DNA of 64,000 bases from Patiria miniata (Eukaryota; Echinodermata; Asteroidea; Valvatida; Asterinidae). The notes under the pieces were generated by a model. The model did not search any database, was not told the DNA's origin, and saw only the letters and a list, made by a program, of their open reading frames with translations. The position numbers were made by a program, and so were the translations under genes. The stretch lies in the NCBI RefSeq assembly GCF_015706575.1, contig NW_024037064.1, positions 6,611,606 through 6,675,605 on the forward strand, written 5' to 3'. Below are positions 9,130-21,006 of the stretch, piece by piece; the stretch's first letter is position 1; each line of letters opens with the position of its first letter.

Positions 9130-10740
9130 TAGATTGTAAAGCGCGTAAAATACTAGGCGAATTTAAGTCAACTTTACTATTGCAGAACAACATACTTGGT
9201 TTGCAGACAAAACCTCAAGAAATACCTTTTGCACTTAATTACAATTTCGTTAATTACAATTAAACGTGATATTTGATACAAGTTTGTTGAATTTGTAGAC
9301 GAATCGTTATAAATGAAAAACTAATAAACAACACAATTTAGTGTAGTGCGCGCGCAAAATACCAGGTGATTGTTGGTAAACTTTACTATAACAACAACAA
9401 CACACTTAGTTTCCAGACAATAAATCAAGAAACATTCGTCGCATCAAATTGACATATCATTCGCTTGTTAAACATGATATTTGACCTCATTCTGTTGAAT
9501 TTGAAGGAATATCATCCAACACTTTAAATAATATAAACAAAGAAATCATGGGCGTCGCCAGGATTTTTTTCTAGAGGGGGGCAAAACAATCTTTTTTGCC
9601 AAACAATGCTTGTATTTCTCAACACAATCTCGATTTGTCAGTTTTAGAGGGGGACAGGGACATTTTGCCCCCCCCCCCCAACTCATTAAATTTACACCAC
9701 TTTGTCTTCGTGCCTCTATTTCACTTTTTTTTTTTTTTTTTTTTTCTTTTTTGCTTTTCTAGGGGGTGGGAGCAAGTGCCCCCCTTGCCCCCCCTCGCGA
9801 CGCCTATGAAAGAAATGTAGGATTGTAAAACGTGTAAAATACCAGCCGATTTGAAAACAACTATACTGTAATAAAAACAACACACTTGGCTTCCAGGCAA
9901 TAACTCAAACAATTACTTTTTGCATTGAATTGCAGTTTTTTATGTTGATAAAACGTGATATATAAAACAAGTCTGTTAATTTGTAGATGAATCCTCAAAC
10001 AATAAAAAAAAAATAATAAACAAATCGATGTTGTGTATTAAGAGCGTAAAATACTAGACGATTTTAAGTCAACTTTACTATAACAAAAACAACACAATTG
10101 GTTTCCAAACAATAACTCAAGAAATATTTGTTGAATGAAAGTGAAATTCCATACGCTCATTAAAGATGATAAGTGACCCCTCTCTGTCTAATTTAAACAA
10201 GAATTGTCAAACAAACAAAAATAATGTAAACAAAGCAATTTAGTGTATTAAATGCGTAAAATACCAGGCACTTTAAGTCAACTTTCCCAGAATAAAACCA
10301 CACACTCGGTTTCCACACAATAACTCAAAAAATATTTGTTGCATTAAATTGACATTTCATACACTTTCTAAACATTGTATGTGACCGATTTCTGTTGAAT
10401 TTAAAGAAGAATCGTCAAACAATAAAAAAATAATGTAGACAAAGCAATGTAGATTGTAATAGCGCTTAAAATACCAGGTGAATTGAAGTCAACTTCCCAG
10501 AACATAAACAACACACTTTCCGGACAATAACTCAAGAAATACTTGCTGTATTAAGTTGACATTTAGTGTGTTTGTCCAATATGATAATATGACATAACTC
10601 TCTTTAATTTGAAGAAAAATCGTCAAACAATAACATTTATTTAAACAAAGCAACGTAGTGTGCTCAAATGGCGTAAAACACCATGCGATTTTAAGTGGAC
10701 AACACACACGGATCCAGACACTAACTCTTAGAAATACATT
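9130..10740. repeat. ~210-bp satellite, about seven copies
   Basis: The core CGTAAAATACCAGGCGATTT recurs near 9142, 9350, 9830, 10044, 10254, 10463 and 10672. Spacing is 209-214 bp except for the 480-bp gap that holds an inserted element at 9548-9812. Each unit also carries GGTTTCCAGACAATAACTCA and CGTCAAACAATAA blocks. Copies differ by many substitutions, so the array is not recent. No gene is seen. Confidence 0.85.
9548..9812. mobile_element. Short inverted-repeat element inserted in the 210-bp satellite
   Basis: About 265 bp separate two satellite units and account for the doubled spacing there. The left end reads GGGCGTCGCCAGG and the right end, read on the other strand, TAGGCGTCGCGAGG. 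G-rich GGGGGGCA blocks lie inside each end, along with long C and T runs. There is no coding capacity; it is probably a non-autonomous DNA transposon. A similar GGGGGGCA-rich end occurs at about 36100-36190. Confidence 0.65.
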
Positions 10741-12289
10741 ATTTAACACGATATGTGACACAATTATCACGTGTAAATATCACTCTATGGGGCCGATTGA
10801 AAGGTCTGAAGCCATCGAAATTCAAAATGGCGGCGCTCCCTGTGCATGCGGTTTTTTATATGTCGCGACAGTGTGTTTTTTTTTTCAAAATGAAAACATT
10901 TTTGTTTTTGTTTTTATGTGACGTCGCAATTAAGGCAGGCAGGCACTGAGTACACCACCATCTTTTCCTCCTAAAACGTTGGCGTTGGCTAAAGTGGTCA
11001 GAAATTCCCTCAGATCGCACCAAAGAGCATCTAGAATCCAAAGGTTTTTGGGGCCCTTAAAGGGAATGTACATCATTGGCTTTTGCTGTTATTTTTAAAA
11101 ATGAACTATTTGAGGGGTTAGTATAATAGATCAAATATTGTTACACAGACACGTTTGAAGTTTTGTGTTCGAAAATGCTGAAAAAGCCAAGAAAACAAAA
11201 ACGTTCAAGTAGTCTGGTTCCCTGACTCCACTAAAGATGAAATGGATCAATTTATAGAAGCCGGAAAATTGTTAGGTCAGGGAACCAGTCTAGCTGGGCT
11301 GCACCCGTTCATGAACATGTAACCAATAGCAAACAAAATTTTGACTGAACAAAATGGTAAATTTGGAGCAGTAGTTGAAAAATAGTTAGGTTTTCCAACG
11401 GTGGTCGGCCGACCACCGTTGGAAATTTATACAAAAATACAATTTTCTTGAAAATGACTTCACACCAAGTGCCATAATTTTACAGGATGCTTTAGACTGT
11501 CATTAACCAAGATCCTAGTGAGGTATTTCGTAAAAACTTGGTGTTTGCAAATGTTGTATATTCCAAACGCCGTAATTTTTGGAATCACTTTTTGTGGGAC
11601 CAATTTTTTTTTTCGCCCAGCCCCAAAAAATTGTGTTCTGGATCCACTCTTGGGGAAACACAGGTACATGTTTTCTACACAGCTTGCTTTTTTTGCGTTT
11701 ATGTCTTTGGTGGTTTGTGCCATTGATCTCAGACTGTGTACACAATGGTTTGGTGCAGTCAATGAAACGTGTTTGGCGCCCTCAATATTGAGGGCGCCAA
11801 ACACAGTTTAATTGCCAAACACGCAGCTGTCTTGCTTGGTGTGCACATGTAGTTTGTTTAATTACCTTTCTGCGTTTGTGATTATGGGTCTTTGGTTGAG
11901 ACCCTCCCACTCCAGTTTCATGCTCTTATTTCATTATCATATTTCTAATATTCATAGGACTTCAGACATGGTGTACAACCTCTGTCTCTCCGTTCCTTTG
12001 GAATATTGAGGAGTCTTTGGATGAACTCGCGTTTACCTCTGGCATGTGTAGCTAGCAAACCTTCACGTGCATGACGTGGGCTTGATCATCGATGTTGTTG
12101 TTGGATGAGCCATAGCCAATGTCATCGCCGATCGCATCATTTCGGATGTCATGACGGCGGTGCAGGAGGGAAGTCAACCAACTTTCCCAAGGTAGACAAA
12201 TTCCCTTGATGTCAGTGTTTGCCTTACTGGAAAAAATGTTGCATCCTGAGCTGACGACACTTCTGCGATTGTGTGTGTGTGTGTGTGGG
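10741..12289. other. Non-coding stretch with two perfect palindromes and a dispersed repeat
   Basis: No convincing gene is present. A 24-bp perfect palindrome centred near 11410 has arms AACGGTGGTCGG, and a 32-bp one near 11776-11808 has arms GTTTGGCGCCCTCAAT. The segment 10993-11061 is an inverted copy, roughly 85 percent alike by eye, of 35880-35962. The short overlapping frames near 11500-11800 run in several phases on both strands and look incidental. Confidence 0.6.
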
Positions 12290-12596
12290 TGACTACACAC
12301 ACAATAGGGAACAAAACATTGTAAAGGTCTCCACAGGGCAATTTCTATAGATGAATAGGTCTCCACAAGGTTTTCACGAAATAGATATATGGGTTTTACT
12401 CAAAAACTAGGAATTTCCAAGGTGGGTTGATCTGTCGCAAATGAAAGAGTTTTAGAAAAGGGATATTAAGTCCAAATTTCAGCCAAGGAAACTAATTCTG
12501 GTTAAAATAAGAGCATTTTGAAACTTCACTTTCAAAATTGAACACTTTACTACACGAGAACAAAGGAATGTCTCCACAAGGATACAAATTTGAGAA
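12290..12596. mobile_element. Older copy of the GT-targeting short element
   Basis: This segment matches the element inserted in the 3' LTR at 56544-56871, including the words AAATAGATATATGG, TTTTACTCAAAAACTAG and TTCCAAGGTGGGTTGAT. Its ends are degraded, but it is flanked on both sides by (GT)n/(TG)n tracts at about 12271-12287 and 12598-12615. It has no coding capacity. Confidence 0.7.
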
Positions 12597-12615
12597 TGTG
12601 TGTGTGTGTGTGTGT

Positions 12616-13312
12616 ATAAGGTCTTTGGACACGAATGAGAGTCAAGAAAAAAATGCTGGAAGTTATTTTCCTAACACAATTGGGAATGTTAATTCTCAGT
12701 GCATGCAGTCCCAGATTTATGTTGTTAGTATCACTCAGTATCATTTTGGCGATCATGTATAGTGTAGGGCCAATGTTTTGTTTTGATCAAATTCGAATCA
12801 ATTTTTTTTTTATGGCTAAAAAATGTTGTCAACCTTAAGCAGACTTCTCTCAATGTAATGACACCTTTTTGAATGTTGGTAATTTTTGAACACTAGTAAT
12901 GCCTTCAAGAGAGAACTGCACAAAGACAGAAAATGTCTCATTTTCCTATGATTACTGATTACTGTTATTTTTTGCTCAACAGCTGATAAAAATCAACCAA
13001 CCAGTTCTCTTGGTTGGGGAGTTATTTGGGTGGTAACGAAGCAGTGGACGAGGCAATCAATCGAGCACACCATTGAGACATGGATCAACCTCCACTCATT
13101 GACGGAGTTGTGCTGACTTAGATCATTGATGATTAAAGTAAGTAGCAAGTTTGAGTCCTGTACATGGGTTTGACCTTGGTTTGATTCCTCTTTTGTTCCA
13201 AGGTGTAGCCTTAGTTACCCTTGAATGAATTGAAAAGTTTTTGGTTCAGATCCTACTGCTTCTTTGGTTTGATTCCTTTTAATTTCAAGTTGTAATCTCA
13301 GTTATCCTAGTA
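12616..13312. other. No gene seen; short tandem duplication near the end
   Basis: I see no supported gene here. From about 13170 to 13320 two imperfect units of ~85 bp share GGTTTGATTCCTTTT-like and AGTTAYCCTNGNATGAATTGA words. The second unit is the insertion target of the foldback element that follows. Confidence 0.5.
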
Positions 13313-13321
13313 TGAATTGAG

Positions 13322-14057
13322 TACTCCTAGAACTATGATGAGGCTCATAGGCAGATTACCCCACTATGACTGTTTGCTATACAAAACACCAACTAAGCAC
13401 AAAAACGTCCATCCCAACCAAGCATTTTCCTACAGAACCGCTGCACAGTTTGCCCCTAAACTCCGTACAATACCTCATGACATACTCACGTTATGTGCAC
13501 CAAACAAACATCGGTAGATTCTGTCGGTTTTTCGGCAAAAATGATGAAAAATATGCCCTTTCCGCACTGAGCCAACCTGACACTTGAAACGTGCACACGC
13601 GCAGAATGATCGCAGTCATTTTCGGTTCAATCGCGATCGCTCGGAGAGCGCCGTGGGGGGTACGTACTTGAACTTGTACGCATGCGCATATTATCGTTTC
13701 GCTCCTACCATACCCCCTGCGACGCGCTCTGAGGGATCGAACCGAAAATCGACTGCGATCATTCTGCGCGCGTGCACGTTTCAAGTGTCAGGTTGGCTCA
13801 GTGCGGAAAGGGCATATTTTCATCATTTTTGCCGAAAAACCGACAGAATCCACCGATGTTTGTTTGGTGCACATAACGTGAGTATGTCATGAGGTATTGT
13901 ACGGAGTTTAGGGGCAAACTGTGCAGCGGTTCTGTGGGAAAATGCTTGCTTGGGATGGACGTTTTTGTACTAAGTTGGTGTTTTGTATAGCAAACAGTTT
14001 AGCGGGGTAATCTGCCTATGAGGCTCCACTACGTGGCGCCTCATAGTTCTAGGAGTA
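13322..14057. mobile_element. 736-bp foldback element with 9-bp target duplication
   Basis: Almost the whole element is an inverted repeat: arms of roughly 340 bp each, running from TACTCCTAGAACTATGA inward, with a short GC-rich centre near 13650-13720. The same 9 bases, TGAATTGAG, flank it at 13313-13321 and 14058-14066. Long terminal inverted repeats with a 9-bp duplication are typical of Mutator-like elements, so a non-autonomous MULE is the best guess. The open frames in both arms mirror each other and are not genes. Confidence 0.8.
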
Positions 14058-14804
14058 TGAATTGAGGAGTCCTTGGTTCATGCCTAGTCCAAAAATTGGG
14101 GACTCTACATGTACGGGGCATTCATCCAACATGAGACAGAATTAAGCACAGGCCGTTTGGCCAACAAAAAAATAATAATGGGTCTCTGGTCAGACCAAAG
14201 TTCTTGAATTGATGTAGTGATGCATTAAAAAAAATATTCTTCGTCTGTACCATCCAAGCTTGGGAAAAAAATAGCAAAGTGGTAGGCCTACTGCTTTGTT
14301 TGTTTGAGTTCTCATATGGTGTTACATCATTTGACTTGGTGCCCTATCATTTGCCTTGGTGCCCTTGTGCTCCTTAGTGCTAAAAATTTGAGGCGGTGCA
14401 GCACTAAAGGGCACTGTTGTAGCTACAGAAAATTTTAAAGAAAAAAAGAAATTGACTCAACGGATCAAAATTGACGCACAACAATATTTTATGGCTGAAT
14501 GGACAATAATGCAAGTGGGGGATTTTTGTTTTCTTTATATTTTCAGATTGAGTGATATTAATAACCTTTGATAGTCACTACTTATGTTTTAAGGAAATTG
14601 TATAAAAAATATGGAGTAAGGTCTAAGGCATGTTTAAAGTAAAACCAATGGGCTTGTTTCATTGTTTTTGTCATGTAATGCTGCGGCCGGGTGAGGTGGA
14701 GTAGAGGGCGCTATTCAGGACATTCTTCTGTCACCTTGCAAGATGTAATGATTGCCAAGTCACTATAAATTTATATTTCCCGGATTGTTTGTATCAAAGA
14801 TATA

Positions 14805-15488
14805 CAGGTATCACAAGTCCTAAGTTCCCCCCAACATTATTCTTAATTAATGAAATAGGAAAGCACGATTTCAACAATATCCCAAATGCAAATGACAGAG
14901 GACACTTTCCTGCCCATCTTGTGAGAAAATGATAGAAATCCAATCACGCATACCAACACCAAGCTCATTTGAATGAAAAAAGTGCCAATAAAAAAAGTTG
15001 CAGTAAATAGTATTGCTCCAATGTACTGGTTTGATCATGCTTTAAAAGGTAGAATGTTAATCCCTTTCGTATCTAATCTAAAAGAAATAGGATTACACAG
15101 CATTTTCTTTGTCACCTTTGCATTAAAAGGTCTGTCATTATCTGTTAGATTACCAAGATTGTGTCTTGTTTAGTTAAACATCCTTTTAAACAAGGAAACT
15201 TTTGTAAGGTAAAGTTATTAATTAATGAAAGTCTACCCTGCCTTGCAGATCACTCAAACCAGTATGGTACATTGGAGCAATGCTATGTACTGAGACTTTT
15301 TTTATTGGCACTTTTTTCATTCAAATGAGCTTCGTGTTGGTATGCGTGATTGGATTTCTATCATTTTCTCACAAGATCGGCAGAAGAGTGTCCTCTGTCA
15401 TTTGCATTTGTTATATTGTTGAAATCATGCATTTCTATTTCATTAATTAAGAATAATGTTGGGGGGAACTTAGGACTTGTGATACCTG
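14805..15488. mobile_element. 684-bp foldback element with TA target duplication
   Basis: Inverted arms of about 240 bp begin CAGGTATCACAAGTCC at the left and end with its complement at the right. The two other copies of the block show the empty site as AGATATATAAC (near 28060 and 41370), so exactly one TA was duplicated. TA targets and CAGG-type ends suit a Tc1/mariner-type non-autonomous element. The short frame inside one arm is not a gene. Confidence 0.85.
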
Positions 15489-16261
15489 TATAACCAGGCA
15501 TCCTATCCTACATGTATCTACAAGGATGGGACTAATACGGGAGCAAAGACACTTCTTCTTCAGTGAAACAATAATTTATTCTTAAAAACTCCAAGAGTTC
15601 TCTGAACCAATTTGACGATCTGTATGCATAGGACTCAGCTATCATTGCTTGTTCATCTGTCATCCGCTACGAATACCGCAAAATCTTTGTTTGTATACAC
15701 GTTATCCGACGCAAACTGGTTAACCTATTTTGTTTTAACCTTGTTCCACTCGAATTTGCAGGATAGCTAATAATGAATACAAGTAAATGTCTCAATCAGT
15801 ATTGTGGCGAAACGAGCTATAGGCCTACACCCTTTGTGGCGGGAATAACTAGGTGACCCGACATTCTGACCTGATTGAAGGATGGAATTGGACCTGGCCT
15901 TAACCCACAAAAATATTTATTAACCTCGCACAAGGATGAGCGGTTACCCTGACGCAAGGGGGGATATAGTTAAAGAACGGCGGACTAAGCCTAGGGGCTG
16001 TTCGTTTGGCGGAAATGTACCACCGATCTGCGATTAAGTACTTGACTTTATTGACAGAAGAGGGGAATAACTTACTCAGATCTATCCAACAGAGAGCGGG
16101 ACTACATAAGCTTCACAGTAACCAGTTATTCCAAGACGTTAATCAGTTAGTTTATTCCTTTAGCACACTTCAATTATAATGTCAATGCGTCACCATTCAA
16201 TAATTTATACAATGATAAACCTCACAGTTCTGATGAATCCAGGTAAACCTCGGACGGTGTT

Positions 16262-16605
16262 CGAATTAACACTGATAAACCTCATTCTTAAACCAATCAC
16301 TAGTTAACCTTGCTGTGATAATGAACACTAGTAAACCACGCTGTTACTGTTAGAATAAGCACTAGTAAACCTTGCTGTGATAATGAACACTAGTAAACCT
16401 CGCTGTTAGAATAAGCACTAGTAAACCTCGCTGTTAGAATAAGCACTAGTAAACCTCGCTGTTAGAATAAGCACTAGTAAACCTCGCTGTGATAATGAAC
16501 ACTAGTAAACCTCGTTGTTAGAATAAGCACTAGTAAACCTCGCTGTGATAATGAACACTAGTAAACCTCGTTGTTAGAATAAGCACTAGTAAACCTCGCT
16601 CTTAG
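16262..16605. repeat. 28-bp minisatellite inside the LTR-like insertion
   Basis: About twelve units alternate between two 28-bp types sharing ACTAGTAAACCTCGCTG and differing in the tail (TTAGAATAAGC or TGATAATGAAC). It is non-coding. Diverged single units continue on both sides. Confidence 0.85.
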
Positions 16606-17392
16606 CTGAGGGGTCAACTGCACCCCTTGTCATTAGCTTAAATACAATTATAACCTTCGTACAGCTCTTGGGTCAACTGCACCCTTTAGCTTATACAATT
16701 ATAAACATCTGGTTCAACAGGGGTCAACTGCACTCCCTTATGATTAACTTGCACAATTATAATTCACAGCTGAGCGGGGTTATTCACGTAAGGTAAACCT
16801 CACTTGGGTATACCTCACCTATACTTCTAGGGGTTCCTACATGTACATGTAATTTATAAAGTGGTCGTCTGCACCACTGACTTAAATAACGGGCTAGTGT
16901 TCTTTCACTTTGCACAAAATGACTCTAATGAGGTCTACAATAACAGAGTAGATGTATACACTACAACACAGTCCTTGCTACTTGCTTGACCAGCGAATTA
17001 CACACACGGGGTAGTGTAGTAACGTTATAACCCACCCGATGATAATAATAGTCCCCTGACGTTAACCCAGTAAACCTTCGGGAAACTCAGGGTTCACAGA
17101 CTTTACAGGGTCGCAATCAACCGTATCTACGCCAAAGTTGCACAGGACAACGGCATGCATGATGTATGAGGGCGCCCTTAGTGAGGCAGCACCTTCACCG
17201 TTTTAGTTCTCGTTTTTTAATGATTTTGACATTAGTTTTTATGACAATAAGTTCGTCCATCATCGTTGTTTGACTGTTATCGGATATGAGATTACCTATA
17301 GCGACTATTCTGCTCAAGATTTCCATCAGATTGGAACGGGTTGGACTGATTTTTAGTGATTTTATTTCACCAGAAGACGGAATGGGACGTGT

Positions 17393-18853
17393 GTGTATAC
17401 CGTGAGTTGCATTCCATACATGCCATATAGCCTATTGTCCTACCTACGTGCACGTACATTCATCTACTGTTCCAGGACTCCCTTGTTAAGTGATAAACTG
17501 AATATGTGCCGCTACACTAGAGAATCTCTGCTGCACATAGGAAACAACTGTTCAAAAAACAAAGATGGCCGCAGAATTGACCAGGAGGTATGGACAATCA
17601 TCAAACAAGCACGTATTGCGAATATCCCCAAACGGGGCTGCAGAGCAGGTAAAAACAAACAAAGAATGATCAAAACTCATATAACTGTACGTCCAGTTGA
17701 TTCGCCAAATAATCACGATCGAGGAGTTTCTTGTGCAAATTTGGCACCGTTACCAAGACTAGTGGAAAAAGACCAACCTCCTACCCTGCCTACTGTGTAC
17801 TTACATGTATGTAATCCACGCTCCCTAGTGAACAAGTTTGATGAATTCAGAACGACAATACTGGATCTCAATGTAGATGTAGCTGGTATATCAGAAACTT
17901 GGTTCAGCCCCAGCACACCAATTGAACAATTTGGAGTAGATGGATTCCACCTCTCGTCAAAGTGTAGGAGCACACAACGTGGGGGAGGAGTAGCATTATA
18001 CATGCGGGAGAGTTTGTGTGCACAAACTACTAACATCAAGGTCCCAGACCATCTTGAAGTGGTATGGATGAAAGCGAGACCCTATCGCCTACCCCGTGAA
18101 ACATCCATACTCTTCTATGCTGCAGTATATTCTCCACCCAACAACCCACATGAACATGATCTCATAGAACATCTTCTTGATGGTGTTGATTATATCAACA
18201 CCAACTATCCTCATGCCGGTGTCACCATATTGGGTGACATAAATCGATTGGACACAAGTGATCTTTGCACAGGTACTGGATTCACCCAAGTTGTCAAGCA
18301 GCCGACTCGCAACTCAGTGATTCTCGATAAGATTATCACTAATATTGCCAAACATTACCACACTCCAGAAACTAGCTCCCCAATCGGAATGAGTGACCAT
18401 TCCACAATCATCTGGAGCCCAAAGTCGCGACATGCCCGAAATGCAACTAACACTCGGATTGTCCGCCCAATGAAAGAGTCTGCAATCCGTGATTTCGGTT
18501 CATGGATTGTCAACCATGACTGGGAAGAGGTTTACACCAAGTCCTGTGTTACAGACAAGTGCTCAGCTTTTTATGATACTCTACAAGGAGCTATAAACTC
18601 CTACTTCCCAACCCAATCCATCAAAGTTCATTCCCAAGATAAACCATGGATGACAACGTACATCAAAAACGTCATCCTGGAAAGACAGCAAATATTCCAC
18701 ACTGAACATCGTTCCCCAAGATGGAAGCAGCTTCGCAACAAGGTGAGGCGCATGATAGGCAAAAACAAGAGAAACTACTATACGAATCGCGTACAGCAGC
18801 ACAAGAACGCTAATCCTGCTGAATGGCATACACATTATGTCAAATATGAGTAA
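17393..18853 (+). CDS. Non-LTR endonuclease (EEP/APE-type) domain
   Basis: The protein runs 486 residues from 17393, but a more likely start is the in-frame ATG at about 17504 (MCRYTRESLLHIGNNC). APE-type endonuclease motifs are seen in order: NPRSLVNKFDEF, GISETWFS with the catalytic Glu, YSPPNNPHEHD, ILGDINRLD with Asp/Asn, and MSDHSTIIW with the catalytic Asp-His. The enzyme nicks target DNA to prime reverse transcription. In related elements it is fused to the reverse transcriptase. Here the frame ends at 18853, and the reverse transcriptase continues in another phase from 18837 across a 17-bp overlap. A one-base frameshift near 18845 is the simplest explanation. Confidence 0.85.
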   Translation: MYTVSCIPYMPYSLLSYLRARTFIYCSRTPLLSDKLNMCRYTRESLLHIGNNCSKNKDGRRIDQEVWTIIKQARIANIPKRGCRAGKNKQRMIKTHITVRPVDSPNNHDRGVSCANLAPLPRLVEKDQPPTLPTVYLHVCNPRSLVNKFDEFRTTILDLNVDVAGISETWFSPSTPIEQFGVDGFHLSSKCRSTQRGGGVALYMRESLCAQTTNIKVPDHLEVVWMKARPYRLPRETSILFYAAVYSPPNNPHEHDLIEHLLDGVDYINTNYPHAGVTILGDINRLDTSDLCTGTGFTQVVKQPTRNSVILDKIITNIAKHYHTPETSSPIGMSDHSTIIWSPKSRHARNATNTRIVRPMKESAIRDFGSWIVNHDWEEVYTKSCVTDKCSAFYDTLQGAINSYFPTQSIKVHSQDKPWMTTYIKNVILERQQIFHTEHRSPRWKQLRNKVRRMIGKNKRNYYTNRVQQHKNANPAEWHTHYVKYE

Positions 18854-20453
18854 AAAACATACCATCATTAACCCCCCTCCTGGCGTTAATGTACACAACT
18901 CGGAGGATGTCGCGAATTGCATCAACGACCACTTCGTCTCTATAGCGAGTCACCTTAAACCACTCGAAACTGCTTCATTGCCAGCCTACTGTCCAGACCC
19001 TCAACCTGACCCAAGAGTACTGAACTATCAAGTCTACGCAGTGCTCAAGAAGACCAAATTGGGCAAATCTGCTGGTCCAGATGGTGTCCCCGCCAGGATA
19101 ATTCGTGAGTTTGCTTGTGAGCTCACTGGCCCTCTAACAGACATACTTAACAACTCATTTAGCGAAGGAGTCGTTCCACAACAGTGGAAAAAAGCAGTCG
19201 TGGTTCCCACCCCTAAAACTACACCAGCTACTTGGGATAAGTTGAGACCCATATCATTGACTGATCACTTCGCTAAGGTGGCTGAAGGATTCATCGCGGA
19301 TTGGCTATTGGATGACATCAACAGCAAGATTGATCCAAACCAGTACGGCAATCGTAAAGGAGTATCCACGACTCACTATCTAGTGAAACTGTTGGACACC
19401 CTTCACAGAAATGCAGATAAACCGGGTACTATGAGCACAGTAGTAGTAACAGACTTCAGCAAGGCCTTCGATTCAGTAGATCACAACATACTCGCCAATA
19501 AACTCGTCAATCTCGGAGTTCGCCCCTCTGTCGTAACATGGATAGCCAACTTCCTGAGTGGTAGAGAACAGTGTGTCCGCTACCGTGGTGTAACAAGTGA
19601 CTGGAAACCGCTCAGGGGAGGAGTACCTCAGGGAACACGCATCGGCCCACTTGCATTTCTGGCACTTGTCAATGATGCAGTAGGGGACATCACACCTACC
19701 GTCCTGAAATATGTTGATGACCTAACAATGGTTGGGCATTGTGACCGGAAGACCCCATCGGATATGCAAAGTCATCTTGACAACCTTGCCGAGTGGGTCC
19801 AGAACAATCACATGAGACTCAATGCTGATAAATGTGCTACCATGCAGGTTACTTTCGCTAGGGAACTTCCGACCCAACTACCACTCACAATCAACGATAC
19901 CCCACTCCAGTCAGTCGATGCAGTAAAGATTCTGGGACTGCAAATATCTAAGGACTTAAAATGGGACACTCATGTCAAATCCATCCTAAAGAAAGCTAAT
20001 GGCAGGATCCACATGATAAAGACATTGAAGCATTTTAATATGCCATTACAGGACATAGTTACAATCTATTCATGTTATGTTAGACCCATATGCGAATATT
20101 CTGCTCCTACTTGGCATTCCGGGCTCACTGTGGTAGAAAGCGAAATGCTTGAGAAAATTCAACGTAGAGCCTGTAAGATCATGATGGGCAAACAGTACAC
20201 TAGCTATGAAAATGCACTTGTTGCCTGCAACCTCAACACTTTGGCTGAAAGGAGGGAGCAGATGTGCATGAAATTCTTCCAATCGCTGATTGCATCCAAA
20301 CACTACAGCAGCTGGCTTCCGCCAAGTAGGAGGAATGTTCATCATAGAGACCTCAGAAACTGCAACAAATACTCCCTACCTCTTTGTAAGACTAAGCGGT
20401 ACCAAAAAAGCCCAATTGTTTACATGACAAAGATTTGGAATGAAAACCACTAA
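18837..20453 (+). CDS. Non-LTR reverse transcriptase domain
   Basis: The 538 residues hold the CR1/Jockey-type reverse transcriptase blocks: KSAGPDGVPARI, PTPKTTPATWDKLRPISLT, DFSKAFDSVDHNIL with catalytic Asp, GGVPQGTRIGPLAF, and the box KYVDDLTMV (YVDD in place of the commoner FADD). The C-terminal region includes LEKIQRRACKIM and LAERREQMCMKFFQS, as in CR1-like elements. No RNase H domain is visible. There is no internal stop in this half. The ATG at 18837 is probably internal to an originally continuous endonuclease-reverse transcriptase frame. Confidence 0.88.
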   Translation: MSNMSKKHTIINPPPGVNVHNSEDVANCINDHFVSIASHLKPLETASLPAYCPDPQPDPRVLNYQVYAVLKKTKLGKSAGPDGVPARIIREFACELTGPLTDILNNSFSEGVVPQQWKKAVVVPTPKTTPATWDKLRPISLTDHFAKVAEGFIADWLLDDINSKIDPNQYGNRKGVSTTHYLVKLLDTLHRNADKPGTMSTVVVTDFSKAFDSVDHNILANKLVNLGVRPSVVTWIANFLSGREQCVRYRGVTSDWKPLRGGVPQGTRIGPLAFLALVNDAVGDITPTVLKYVDDLTMVGHCDRKTPSDMQSHLDNLAEWVQNNHMRLNADKCATMQVTFARELPTQLPLTINDTPLQSVDAVKILGLQISKDLKWDTHVKSILKKANGRIHMIKTLKHFNMPLQDIVTIYSCYVRPICEYSAPTWHSGLTVVESEMLEKIQRRACKIMMGKQYTSYENALVACNLNTLAERREQMCMKFFQSLIASKHYSSWLPPSRRNVHHRDLRNCNKYSLPLCKTKRYQKSPIVYMTKIWNENH

Positions 20454-21006
20454 TAATAACTATCTAGTGGGTCTGACCTCTAGCTGCAATCCTGAATTTT
20501 TTTATATGCATTTGTGTTTATGTCGAATTTTTTTTTTTCTTTTGTAACATTTGAGTGTTCCCGTTGTTTTTCTTTACCACAATCCTGTTGTTCACATAAC
20601 AACCTCCCTTTCCATGCCTTCCATCCCCAAGACAACTTCCCTATCCTACTTGTATCAACCTCTGCCCCTGTGTACACCCAACCTTTCCATCCTTTTTTCC
20701 CAACCTTTTTTCCTCCTGTGCGGTTTTACAGCCTGTTTGTACAGAATTTTAAAAAGGAAGCCTGGTTTTTATTGCATTTGTATTTCACTAAACTGTTTCT
20801 CTCGATTTTTACTGTTTGTTTTGTATCTGTGTACTTTAATACCATACATGTTTTCCCAGCTCCATTCCCCTCAACCCGTCCCTATCACTCCCTCCCTTCC
20901 TATGCCCTCTCATGATGGTTATTCTTTAAATCTCTGTGTAATTTTATTTTTTATGTAACTATTCTGCAATTCCGCTGCTGGCGGCGATAGAATAGAACAA
21001 TAAACC
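20454..21006 (+). other. 3' untranslated region of the CR1-like element
   Basis: It is pyrimidine-rich on the plus strand (long TTTTCC and CCCTCCC stretches) and ends in GGCGGCGATAGAATAGAAC just before the AATAAA and the (TAA)n tail. Overlapping frames here arise from the C/T bias and are not genes. Confidence 0.7.

Noticed and set aside
13491-13892. Arginine-rich frames on both strands of the foldback
   Set aside because: They are mirror images produced by the inverted arms.
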